64,000 nt of DNA. Source: Pisolithus tinctorius (taxonomy: Eukaryota > Basidiomycota > Agaricomycetes > Boletales > Pisolithaceae). Position numbers and translations under genes: made by a program. Below, in pieces: positions 12,741 to 23,265 of the stretch (the first letter of the stretch is position 1; the number at the start of each line of letters is the position of its first letter). The notes below the pieces were generated by a model, which was given only the letters and a program-made list of their open reading frames with translations, made no database searches and was not told the origin of the DNA. The stretch is from positions 930,001 to 994,000 of the forward strand of contig JANFAH010000005.1 of assembly GCA_024663395.1 (NCBI GenBank), read 5' to 3'.

Positions 12741-14498
12741 CTAAAGCATACCTCCAACCATGCCCACGATAGTCCTCGTCCTCCAGCGTACATGTCTTTC
12801 CGCGCCTCGCCACGGTACGGCGCATTGCCATAATCCATTAACTTCTGCCTGAAGACTCTTCCGAAGGGCCTCTGAGGATGTCAGCATGACAAAGGATAGT
12901 TCGGTGTCCAAATTTGCGGAACGGGAGTTCAAGTTCGTCGAACCGAAGAGGGTGAGGACTGGAGGTGAACTTTGCGAGGGAGAGAACCATATGCCTACGG
13001 TAGTGTAAGCACATGCCAGGAATCCGCTTGGTAGGCGAAGATGTAGCTTCTCACCCTTTGCATGGTAAGTCCAGCCTTCTCTTACCCACTCAGAAAGCCG
13101 AACGGCGCTGGAAGAGTCACCTTCGGGACCGGCATCTCGCCCGGCAGCACGAACCGCTCGCATGAACCGTTGTTCGAGTAGAGTGTATCCTTCAGGTATC
13201 AGGCCAGATAATCCATGGGATCCGTAGAAACCATTTGCCTCCATGGGCATTAGCATGTCACTATAACGAAAAAACGGGTTCGACGAACCTGCGGACTGGC
13301 GACCAAGATGTTGCAACCGACGGAGGATTTCAAAATTTGTTCCTGATAGGGCCGGTACAGACCGAAATAGCCGCTCGTTAGATTCATTAAGGGCGTAGGT
13401 ACAACGGAAGAAGATATATATGGCGCTAGATGTTGGAAAAGCAGAGACACCGTACGTTCTTCCTCTCGAATATTGAACTGACCCCCCTGGATCATGGGAA
13501 ATAAGAGCACATCGCCACTTTTATGACAGCATGTGGCCGACGTTAAGTGACTTGACTGGAACTTCGAAAGCGAATGTTCCACGAGCGACTGAATTTTCCA
13601 AGGATTAGTGCAAGGATCAGGCCATACTATTACCGGCTCAGCGGATGCCGGATCCGGAAGTGCTAACTGATATGAAAACCCAGATATTAGGCGCAAGAAA
13701 GAGAAGCAATAATCGGCGAGAATAGGTTGAGAATTAAAATGCAGGTACCGGTCCTTCCTGTTCGTGAAATACGACCTGTTCAAATTGGCGCTGTGACGAG
13801 ATAAGGACGTATCGGTGAGTGAGGGATAGACTACGCAGCCGAGCACCTACCCACTGACAATGAGTTCGTCGTCAGAGCCGTAAACCTTTGCATGCCAAGT
13901 GCCCCAGCCTTCTTTGAAACGTGGAGGTACTACACTTGTTGCCAATCGGGAAAGCATTGGACTGCGAAACAAAGACACGTGCACGCGTTTCTGATGACTG
14001 CGCAAAAGCGGGAGAAGTGCAAGAACGGGTGAGGAAGCGCCGGGACGGGTGGAACGGTTGTAGTCTAGAAGCAAGTACACGTGGAGGCCAGGGTTTTCTC
14101 GCAGTGCAGAGTCTAAGGCATCAAGCTGTCTGTCTGTGGGATCACGTCTTGGGACACACAGTAAGATTGACACACTAGTTCGCGTTCCTCTGATCCTATG
14201 TACAAGGAAGACAGGAATATTCTCCTACGTGCCCGACGTATTATTCCCTTCGACGACAGACGGATCAGTCGATTACACGTGTACTATAACTTAGTCTCAC
14301 CAGCAATCTAGAGTAAAAATGAGCTGGCTCATGGAGTATATGAACGTCCTTGGAAGCCAGAGAGAAGCACGGCTGCTTAACAGCCAAGGCTGAAGCAAAG
14401 TCGCGGAGGCAGGGATGAAGCTGCTGTGTGGCGATGTAGCGACGACATGAAAACGACCTGCGGAGGGCTGCAGTACACCTTGCGTTGAGCACCGACAT
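12741..14498 (-). CDS. pgs1: CDP-diacylglycerol--glycerol-3-phosphate 3-phosphatidyltransferase Pgs1
   Basis: Mitochondrial phosphatidylglycerophosphate synthase of the phospholipase D superfamily, the committed step of cardiolipin synthesis. Start 14498 gives MSVLNARCTAALRRSFSCRR, a basic presequence. It is followed by exons with LYIGSEEREL, CVPRRDPTDRQLDALDSAL, VYLLLDYNRSTR, and the first HKD-type motif WHAKVYGSDDELIVSG, spliced to ANLNRSYFTNRKDRYLHF. Next come LFQHLAPYISSSVV and LTSGYFGLYRPYQEQIL. The second catalytic motif is YHAKGEKLHLRLPSG, followed by LFGSTNLNSRSANLDTELSF. The protein ends VGMVGGML at 12741. Both HKD half-motifs are present and well ordered, so the enzyme appears intact. 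Confidence 0.94.
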
Positions 14499-14693
14499 GT
14501 CCAGAATTTTATTTTTGAGTGGATGGTCAGATGGAGGGAATGCTGACTAAGCCAGGACTTGGGTGATGATATTGATGACGGCTAAGAAGCTGAGACAACT
14601 CGAGTCGTCCTCGCGCTCGACCCTGACACTGGACAGTCATATATTAACTGTCTGTCTAACAGCACCGTTGGCCTACCACAATCGACACTTATC

Positions 14694-17167
14694 ATGGATC
14701 TCAACGTGACGACAGAGAAACCCTTCCGCCTGGTCTCGCGACTGAAGAAGGAGTCCTACAGGGCACTCACTGCGTCCTCCACCCGTTGGCTTTCTCGCCT
14801 TCGTAGGCTGAATGCATTACTCGGTAGGTTTGATCCTCGCAACGCACGCGATCTCGATGCTGGCGAGGGTGTCCTTGCCGCCCGTCCGTCCAACGTTCCG
14901 GCGTTTAGCCCCCTCCCCGGACCTTGGGGCTTTCTGACTTCGGGGTACATCGTAGGATTAGCCGTTATGGTATTGTATATTCGGTCGTTATTCCTGCTCG
15001 CCAGCTCATGTGAATCATATCAAGGCAATATTGCTACATCGTATTCAGAACATCGTCGTTCCACCTCGTCACCACTTTCCGAACCGAACCCCGTTGCAAA
15101 GAAATAGGCCGTTCTCTTATTTGCTACATTCCATCTTCCCTCTCGATCTTTCCTCAAGTCGAGTTCGATTAGTTTTGCGTACTCCGACCCTGTACTTCCT
15201 TGGCAAATCACTACTCATATGGGTCATCACGCTAGCACAAACGGCCAACAAATTTTCATTCTTGGGCTCGCCGTGGCTACTGTCCTATGGGAACTGGGTG
15301 GCACACCAGGAAATGGCGACCCTTTGCTGGTCCACGTTCTGTTCAGTGTGTGGAGTCCTCTGCATGGAAGCCTTGACTCGTGGCTTAGAAGGAGGGACCA
15401 ACAACGGATCCCCATTTAACCTGGTAAGTTGCACGCCACGAAGATTACAGGCACCGGAAACGAGGCTCATCTTCCTGACCTGCTAGTTTGCATATGCGTT
15501 CTTATTACACATATATTCATCCCCGATGACACATGGCAACAAGCTCGATGGACTTCCGTCCAGACCTGACAAACACGTTGTGTTTACTATCATATTACCC
15601 CTTCTACACGTCTGTAAACTCTTGCGTTGCGTTGATTACCGGTGATTCTTACCCCATCCTCAGCTCACCATTGTGCATTGTGTAGGAATCAAGCAAAAAT
15701 GGTCAAATCACCGTCTTATCCCCTCAGCAGTTGTATCTTTACTCGGTCTCTTTCATTTCCATGCTGTCCTTTGGTTCTCCAAGTCATCATATCCACTCCT
15801 TAACTATATGCCCTGCCTCTTCGAAACGATCTTGCTGTCCTTCATCCTCCTCGCCGTCTTCTTGAATGCCTTGGCACAGTTCGTCACGGAGGGCTCTATC
15901 ACACGGCCACTGTTTGGCCATCACTCCGTCCTACTTCCGAAATGGGAAGAAGATTTTTCCATTGCACTTCTCCGGTTGGGTACGGCGAGCCTTGAAGCCT
16001 CGTCAGTTGCCGGGTTCGGGAACGAGGTCGGAAGCGTGTCGGCGCTTACAGCTCCGGCTGCCAACCCGGCTGAACGGGGAACAGTCGAGCTTGGCCGGTA
16101 TGGAGTCACATCTGTTTCGCGAACATTTGAAGGCGAAGGGAGGAACCGTCGGCTGAAGAAAGGGTTTGCGAACGAAATTAAGTGCGTCAAAGCAGCCTCG
16201 GTTGACAGTGATGTGTGGTTGGACATGACCTGGTGCCGTGAGTTTACAAGGTTTGGTGTTGGTGTGACGCGATGCGTAAAGGGCCTGTACACGCGAGTCT
16301 GGAATTTTGCCCGGGGCAGGTCTGGGTCGGGTGGACGATTACCAACCCCTTCATTGCCTTCGACAGATAAGGACGCCGACGACAATGACTCTCCTCCGCT
16401 TTCTGAGAAAAACCCCGAAGATGACGAGCAGAATACATACGACAAGTTTATCCACGGTGAAGAAGTGAGCGACGACGATCACGACGAATTCGAACCAGGA
16501 GACAGTTCGTCTCGGTCACCTTCCCATTCAAGCAGCTCCTCGCCCTGGAACAGCGCCGACGAAAGCGATTCTCAACAGGAGACTATGAACCTCTACGCTG
16601 ACCTGTCCTCCGCTGTGCCCTTATCGACGTCCCCATCACACCTATTGGCACATATGGCGGACACCTCTTCCACGCCGCTGACGAGGCGACGGTTCAGCCG
16701 GATGCTATCTGGTCACTTGGCGACGAGCTCGCAAAACCAGACTGAGGATGAGTGGATGGAAGTAATACGTGCACGGCGGCCGGTGTCCATGGCAGCGACT
16801 AACTCGAGTGATAGCTCGATGGGATCGGGAAGCTGTAACGAATTTAGACACAACTGTGTCATTTGTACGGTAGAACCACGCCAGATTATATGCTGGCCAT
16901 GCCGGTACGTGCATGAATCCTTTACCCGTACGCCCGTGATTAGGTGACGCTTGAATCATGCACCTGTGTGTGTGGATATGTGCAGGTGCTTTGCGTTATG
17001 CGACGATTGCCGGGAGAACCTCGCTTCCCGCTCCTCAGCTTCGAAGCATATGTGCCCTTGTTGCCGACGAAGGTGCGTACCTTACTTCTTGCGGCTCGGG
17101 GTATTTGCCCGGCTGATAGACCAATTTATCTAGTGTGGAAGGGTATTCGAAGATCTACATCCCATAG
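14694..17167 (+). CDS. Multi-pass membrane RING ubiquitin ligase, Asi1/Asi3-like
   Basis: The N-terminal half holds several hydrophobic segments, including GFLTSGYIVGLAVMVLYIRS, TPTLYFLGKSLLIWVITLA, LIPSAVVSLLGLFHFHAVLW and TILLSFILLAVFLNALAQFV. A long acidic, Ser-rich cytosolic or nucleoplasmic segment follows (about 16320-16800). The C-terminal RING is built from three exons: NCVICTVEPRQIICWPCR, then CFALCDDCRENLASRSSASK and CPCCRRR, then VEGYSKIYIP with stop at 17167. The arrangement (TM domain plus a C-terminal RING ending in an aromatic-rich tail) matches the yeast inner-nuclear-membrane Asi ligases, which degrade misplaced membrane proteins. The Asi assignment rests on RING similarity and topology; localisation is inferred. 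Confidence 0.8.
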
Positions 17168-18968
17168 GACTGCTCGAGCAGTGCCATGACATCCCAGTAC
17201 TCTTAAGCCTACCCCGCCGCTGTACCACCATGTCGCCTCAATAGAACGCTACCCAATGACCACATGCCGCTTCGTACTTTACCCTGCGCAATACGACAAT
17301 TCGAATTAACCAAAGCACGTGCAAGCACAGCTTTGATGCCATGTTCCTGAATCTACTCCTGGAGTGCAACTACACGTGTACCATCCCTGAAGGCCTAAGA
17401 TCGACGTACATATGTGCAACATGGCCAGACTGATGTCAAAAGTCACTGTTCCAATACCTTTGGAAACCAAGTCGCGTTGGTGACCCTAGGCTTGTTTGAT
17501 GGGCGGTGATCGTGTTGACGCAAGAAAAAATTGTGCTCGAATGTTTCGCCATTAGCCAGTTCCGAACTCCCTCGTCCGAAAACTTACGAGAACTTGATAT
17601 TGCGGACGACAGGCGCAATCCCCCCTGTCCTTGTTCCCGCACATCATTAGCTATGGATCGGTTTCCGCAACGTAGGCCGAATAGTCGGGGCATGAGGGAC
17701 ACCGCAACATTGAGTCTGCCGGTTCGCCCGGAAAACGTCAAGCATAGGTATCCTAGAGACTATATTATTAGTTGTTTCGTGTGTCGCGGGGGGCGAAGTA
17801 ACCGGTTCCCGCTATACGCGGGTTGCCAAACAAGACTGTAACATCTACATCGTAGCTCGCTCAGAAAGATAGATGGCTATGGTGCACAATAGCAGTTGCA
17901 TGATCCTCGAGTCACTGAACTCATTCTGTCCTACACGTCCACATCGGCAAAGTTGCCGGATTGATAGGATCTCGAATACTCAGCTGCGCCAGGGATAAGT
18001 TAGATAAAAGTAGCTGCGCATTGATATTTGAAGGACTTTGTACCACCTGAGTTCATGTGCTCTCGCAGGCCGCAGTGACTGAAATAAGCGAAATATCGCC
18101 TGCGGCCTGCGAGAAGCCCAGAGGTAGTTAGTGACATTAGTGATTTAACAGTAAGGGAAGTCCAATCGTCTGCGGGCGGTCTCCACTTAGGGCACCCCAT
18201 CATGATCGCTGTCACGGTGTTTTCCTCTATGGCTGCTCCGTTTCCGACGCTCTATCCACTCTCCTGTGGGTCTCCGATCTCGCCGTGTCGTTTCGCCCGA
18301 GTAAGTACCTGGTTCCTCTTCAAGTTAAACCAATTACTGTACCTGTGTAGAACTTGGCAGGACCGCCATTGGATTAGATAAGCGGTACCATGGCGTGACT
18401 CAGCACGAGTCTTCCGCTGAATACTATTGACGTTATTCATTACTGAGATCTATGGATCTTAATCATCAGATTATTACGCTGTCTTGGGTGAAAAATACTA
18501 CAGTAATACTCACCATACGGACGAAGTCATCAACGGACGACAATGACACATGCTCGACTCGGCCGATTTACGAATGAGAACATTCGGCATGTCACATATC
18601 CATTACTAATCACTAGGCCCAAGTTCGTGTGCACCCTCCCAAAGGTTCGTTGGTCTGGCCACGTTGTAATGATCCGGCGCCCTGGGTAACGTCGTACAGC
18701 AGGTACAGCCCTGCGCGTGGTACGACATGCATTGCTATACACATCCACACCATCCTTCACTTGCAACGGGCAGTGTCATGTTCAGCTCAAGTGCCTTTCA
18801 ATTTCAAAATAGTTCATGACTGATGATTGTTATAGCTTAGCAGTTATATTCAATAGTGCATATCAAGGGTCTAAATTTGAGGGCGAAAAACGAAAAGGAG
18901 AGGAGACCTTGTTGTGAAATGGTAAGGAGTGCGAACAGTGATTAGGCTTGGCAGGCAAGGAATCGAGT
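17168..18968. other. Gene-poor 1.8-kb region
   Basis: No gene could be supported on either strand. The longest open frame is on the minus strand (17436-17741, 101 codons, with MPRLFGLRCGNRSIANDVR). It looks somewhat protein-like but matches no family I can name and could be a decayed element. The region includes the hairpin described separately and generally lacks the short-intron, high-coding structure of its neighbours. Confidence 0.5.
18061..18114. repeat. Perfect 15-bp inverted repeat (hairpin)
   Basis: The arm TCTCGCAGGCCGCAG at 18061-18075 is the exact reverse complement of 18100-18114. A 24-nt A-rich loop separates the arms. The arms are GC-rich within an otherwise less GC-rich stretch. 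It could be an RNA hairpin, a terminator-like structure, or a remnant of a mobile element terminus. Confidence 0.8.
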
Positions 18969-20029
18969 TTACGCTGTAACCTGCGTCATAGAATTTACTG
19001 CGAAGCGTGAATGGTGGCGAGGTTTATGTAGGTATGAAGATGCTGGTTGTGGTGGAGCCATGTGTGAATGTGAATTCGAGGGAAGAGGGAAAGCCCGCAA
19101 GATATCGAGTGTAGAAGCAGTTTTCGGTGGCACCGGAGGAGGTACGTCTGCAACCACCAGATCGACAGGTGGTTTATGTGTCGCGCCATCGGCGGTGAAT
19201 ACGACTGGTTCTGGGGTGCAAGGCGAGGACGAGCTTCCGGAGGATGACGATTTGGGACTAGAAGGTGCCAACTCGGGACAGGTGGCGCTGTGGTCATTCT
19301 GACGATGAACTGGACGAGTGGAGGGTGCGCGAGCCAAGTGGCGTTGGTGCCTGTAGCGGTTTACGGGGAGCGCGATGACAGATAGGGAGTCATGGTGGCT
19401 TAAAATATCGTCTTCGGAGATAGACAGCTCGAAGTCCAAGACTTGGAGAAATTCGCGCTCGATGCGACCGGTGTCGCGTTTTCCGAAAACGCCGGTGCAG
19501 AACGCCCATTGCACATTTTTGAGGGTAGAATCATTAAGGTACTGCAAACAACACATCAAGATCAGAACAGTGGGAGAGGGAAAGAGACATACTTTGTGAG
19601 CTATTATGAGAGCGCCAAGGAAGACACGTTCACAAGCCCATTCCTCGAGGGCAATTTGAAGATGGGGCTTGGCACGGTTGATGTACACGAGGGTGACCAA
19701 GAGGGTTGGGATAGATACCTCTGCACGAGTGAGGACTTTGGTCACGAAGGTTGTGAACGGGGTGTAGTCAGAGTGGCGGGCGACAGAGCGACCCCGATGT
19801 GAAGACGAGGGACGGCCCATCGCATAGTTAACGGTATCTACGGTGCAATCGACCACATATTCTGTGGTGGCGGTAGGTGAGACAGGGAGCCGAAGTAAGA
19901 TAAGCGGGCATATTTACCGATGATGGGCCTGGAGAGCTTGATCTCGAGTAAGTCGAGCAAGACGGGGGAGTGGAGAGCAGGGTCCACGAGACTGGCACTG
20001 TGGACGGTAGGACGGTGGAGGGCAACCAT
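18969..20029 (-). CDS. Pcl-type (PHO80/PHO85) cyclin
   Basis: Regulatory cyclin expected to bind a Pho85-like CDK. Exon 1 (start 20029) encodes MVALHRPTVHSASLVDPAL and ends LEIKLSRPII. A short intron (gtaaat..cacag) joins in phase to EYVVDCTVDTVNYAMG. The cyclin box continues with PFTTFVTKVLTRAEVSIPTL, VTLVYINRAKPHLQIALEEW and ACERVFLGALIIAHK. A 51-nt intron precedes YLNDSTLKNVQWAFCTGVF, then REFLQVLDFELSISEDDILS. The C-terminal third is a Ser/Pro-rich tail ending at 18969. Motif order fits the Pcl1/2/9-like group seen in basidiomycetes. The partner CDK and process (morphogenesis, phosphate or cell cycle) cannot be read from sequence. Confidence 0.88.
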
Positions 20030-20104
20030 GATGATGATGAGGATGGGTGCTGAGGAGGGACTGGAAGAGGTGGCAAAGAGCACATGGACTGGGAAGAGGT
20101 GGGG

Positions 20105-20113
20105 ATATATAAG
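20105..20113 (-). promoter_or_regulatory. Candidate TATA box of the Pcl-type cyclin gene
   Basis: CTTATATAT on the minus strand, about 75 bp upstream of the cyclin start codon. Position and match to the TATA consensus are reasonable; no start-site data. Confidence 0.35.
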
Positions 20114-20457
20114 GGTTGCAAGGGTGACGAGAAAGGCATGATTGTACTCTGACGAAGAGAACGACACATACCCGAGTCACAGCCAGCCGCTGTGAGTGCG
20201 TGGGCACACAAATGTCGACGACACACCCGCACGGCTCCATTAGAAAGCCGGATGTATTACCTAATTACTATCCCAAAAGCTATTACTCTCGGCACCATCT
20301 TCGGCACTGATTTCTCATCTTACTGTACCGTCGGCATGACATAATCAGTCTCGTTTTGATCTGCCCCCCGAACAGGGCGGGTCCCGTATACTTACACATA
20401 TGTACACAAATATACATACACGAGACCTTTTCACCGTCATGAGTCGATCCGCCCCAT

Positions 20458-21962
20458 TCATGCACCACCCAATGTAGCACTACTCCCTCCTGAACCCGTC
20501 GCCACTTTGCTTCCACGATTCTTGCTGCCCTTTGGTCGTCCTCGAGGTCGCTTTGCTGTAGGCTGTACATCCGGTGGCGTGTCACTCGTTATACGCTTCT
20601 CCCCATTCATCCGGCGTTCACGTAGGTACCTGCGACGTCGCATGTCCGTTGCATCAGCACACATTCTGTATCGCAGAAAGCAGATAGCAACCAATCAAGG
20701 TTGCTCTTGACAGTCGATCCGGTCCCGGATCACACCAAGTAAGAAGACGGATCCGCCATCATCGCTCTCGTACACAGGACAACGATCAGATACAGTGGCC
20801 TACTCACTGGGATGTCTTCTCGTCTAGCGTTGTCTGAAGAGGTGGCAGCGGAGGCTGTCCGAGTTCGACCCGGAGACGGTCCACGTCCCGTTTCGCAACG
20901 GCATATTCCCCCTCTTGGAGCGCACCAACTTGTTGGCGCAGTTCAGCACATCTGTCGGTCTCCTGTTATAACGGATGGTTTCAGCGGACATATATTAAGC
21001 ACGTACTCTCGCGCTAAGGACGCCTCCATCAAGTCGGCCTGTACGGGTCATTAGAATGGGGAAGGTATGGTTGTTGCATGTATACTTTGTCGCGATCTGC
21101 GTTTATCTATTTAAAGGATAACCCATTCGATTAGTGATTTGATGCGACGGGGGTAGACAAGCCGGACCTCCGCCAGACAGTTCAACAGACGAATTCTCTC
21201 GCTATCAAGTCTGCAAGAATGTCCACCGACAACGGAGTCAGACCACCAGAACGCGACATGCTATATATGGTCAGAGAGACGTACTTATTCTTCTGTTCCC
21301 TGATATCTTGTATCGCCTTGTCCTTTTGCTCAAGTGTAGCATGGGCAGATACGATGTGCGCGGTGTGCAACTGCAGTGTTAATGAGTGTTTCCTGAAATA
21401 GTGTTAGTCAGTCCCAAAAGGATATATGTACAGTACCAGAGACACATCCATGCCCCCGCTCGCGCCTCGTCTTCGGGAGACGGAAAGTACATGTCAGCAA
21501 GTAAAGCAAAATGAGAACCCACTTCAACTCTGCCGTCTTGGCAAGGTGGACGAGCTCGCTGGCCCAGTCGCCGGTTGCGACCAGTGGCTGAGGTTTCTGG
21601 TGAAGTGGAGAAGGAGCTGTGGTACCTGCATTGCCAGCAACGCCAGCGGGGTTAGTAGCAGCCATCGCGGTCGAGGTGGTAGACTGCGTCGTGGTCGTCG
21701 CATGTGGTGCGACAGTGCTTGGACCCGCAACAGGGGCACCGATTATCGTCTGGCCATAATCGGTTGACGTCGATGCGGCGAACTGCTGATACATTCGACG
21801 GGGCGAGTTCGCGCGTCTATTACGGTTGAGGAAAATGGCAGAATTAGAGGGCTCCGGGGTCTCGTCCTCCGTGGTCGGTCTTTGGCCTACCGGGACCCCG
21901 AGGATGATTAACAAATGCGGAGAAATAGCCCCTGTACTCGCCGCCCATTCATCGTCTTCCAT
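20458..21962 (-). CDS. AT-hook coiled-coil protein of unknown function
   Basis: Not recognised as a named family. Start 21962 gives MEDDEWAASTGAISPHLLII. A Thr/Ala-rich linker and LVATGDWASELVHLAKTAEL follow. Short introns then connect LTLQLHTAHIVSAHATLEQK, DKAIQDIREQKNK, LDSERIRLLNCLAEV, ETDRCAELRQQVGALQEGEY and AVAKRDVDRLRVELGQPPLP, a strongly heptad-like coiled-coil stretch. The C-terminus carries a basic patch (YLRERRMNGEKR) and an AT-hook (KRPRGRPKGSKNRGSK), ending at 20458. The design (helical rod plus minor-groove DNA-binding hook) suggests a chromatin or transcription-associated protein. This is inference. Borders of the middle exons are uncertain. Confidence 0.65.
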
Positions 21963-22352
21963 TTCACGAGTTCATATATGTATGTAAGTATGTGAATAGA
22001 TGATGGCTCTTATCGTAGTGGAGTGGGCGACAACACCATTTATGAGCTGATAACAGACAGAAAACGGTTTGCTGCGTCACACAACGTGAGAGTGCAAGAT
22101 ATGAAAAGGTGGGACTCCACCGCTCCACCCTGGGAATGTCGACTTTGTTCCTTCACGTTTTCCTCATTTTCCTTTCACAGGAAATATTCTGCTGGCCACT
22201 ACTTATCTCAGTTGCCGCCGGATAACCACCCCAATGGTACTTACGATATTGCACAGAACCGTGATGCCATCCAAATTAGGCAATATGACACGAGGGTAGT
22301 GTTGGCACTTCGACTGGTCTGCATTGCGTCCTCTTGATTCAAGAACAAAAAA

Positions 22353-23151
22353 ATGAGCGTCCTAAGAGCATTCTCTGCGATGGACATGTTCAAGTTCAAT
22401 AACATGTGAGTCTTGACAGATATTATCCCAGGGCGGTGGAGGATGGACTGTCAGACACTCATTCGTCTTGCTAACCCAAGTTAAAGCAACCTGGACATTT
22501 GGACAGAGACGGTAATGAGTCGTTGCATGTGATGACCCATTCGCGCAACCTGATTGGCATGCTCTTAGTACGGAATCAACTTCTATCTCGACTATCTCGC
22601 TCGCTGGCCGGACTTGTGTTGTGTCCAAGAAGCTCCCAACGGTCGCATGATGGGCTATAGTACGCTTCTTGATCTCCCTCCCTTCAGCTCTGCTCATATT
22701 CACGGCCCGTAGTCTTGGGAAAGGCGGAGGGAAGCTCCACTGAATGGCACGGTCATATCACCGCCCTTACTGTGGCCCCCGAGTATCGGCGTTTGTCACT
22801 CGCCCGAAACATGGTCTCCCGTCTCGAGCTCGTGTCCGACCAACACTACAAGGGCTTCTTCGTAGATCTTTATGTGAGATGTAACAACGCTCTCGCTGTA
22901 TCCATGTATGAGGGCTTCGGCTATTCCGTCTATAGACGGGTCAGGGAATATTATGGCAGTCTAGGCGTGCGGAGAGGTGGCCGAGATGAAGAAGACGCTT
23001 TCGGTGTGTCTCAACGTTGGCTTCGCCTACCGTTGTGGTTTTCACCGTTCATCTTACAGATATGCGGAAACCCCTCTCACGAGACCCTCAGCGGCGTTCC
23101 GTGCGGGCCAACGGACGTGAGATTGTCGTGAGTGCGGGTAGCGTGTCCTGA
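22353..23151 (+). CDS. nat3: NatB catalytic subunit Nat3/Naa20 (N-alpha-acetyltransferase 20)
   Basis: GNAT acetyltransferase that N-terminally acetylates proteins starting Met-Asp/Glu/Asn/Gln, with Mdm20 as partner. Exon 1 MSVLRAFSAMDMFKFNN is spliced in phase to INLDIWTET. The next exon is YGINFYLDYLARWPDLCCVQ then EAPNGRMMGY, followed by ILGKAEGSSTEWHGHITALT and VAPEYRRLSLARNMVSRLEL, which contains the acetyl-CoA-binding loop. Then come YVRCNNALAVSMYEGFGYSV and YRRVREYYG. A last intron (gtgtgt..cttacag) joins EEDAF to DMRKPLSRDPQRRSV, ending at 23151. Every splice phase works out, and the product of about 180 residues is close to the family's usual length. It converges with iml1, with 114 bp between stops. 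Confidence 0.95.
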
Positions 23152-23265
23152 TCCTGCACTCCCACCTTAGACACATCCGCCCACTTCATGTGTAACTTAT
23201 CGATCTCCACTCATTTACCCAGTCACAAAATTAGCTTTCACACATATCGACAGTATGGAAATAAT

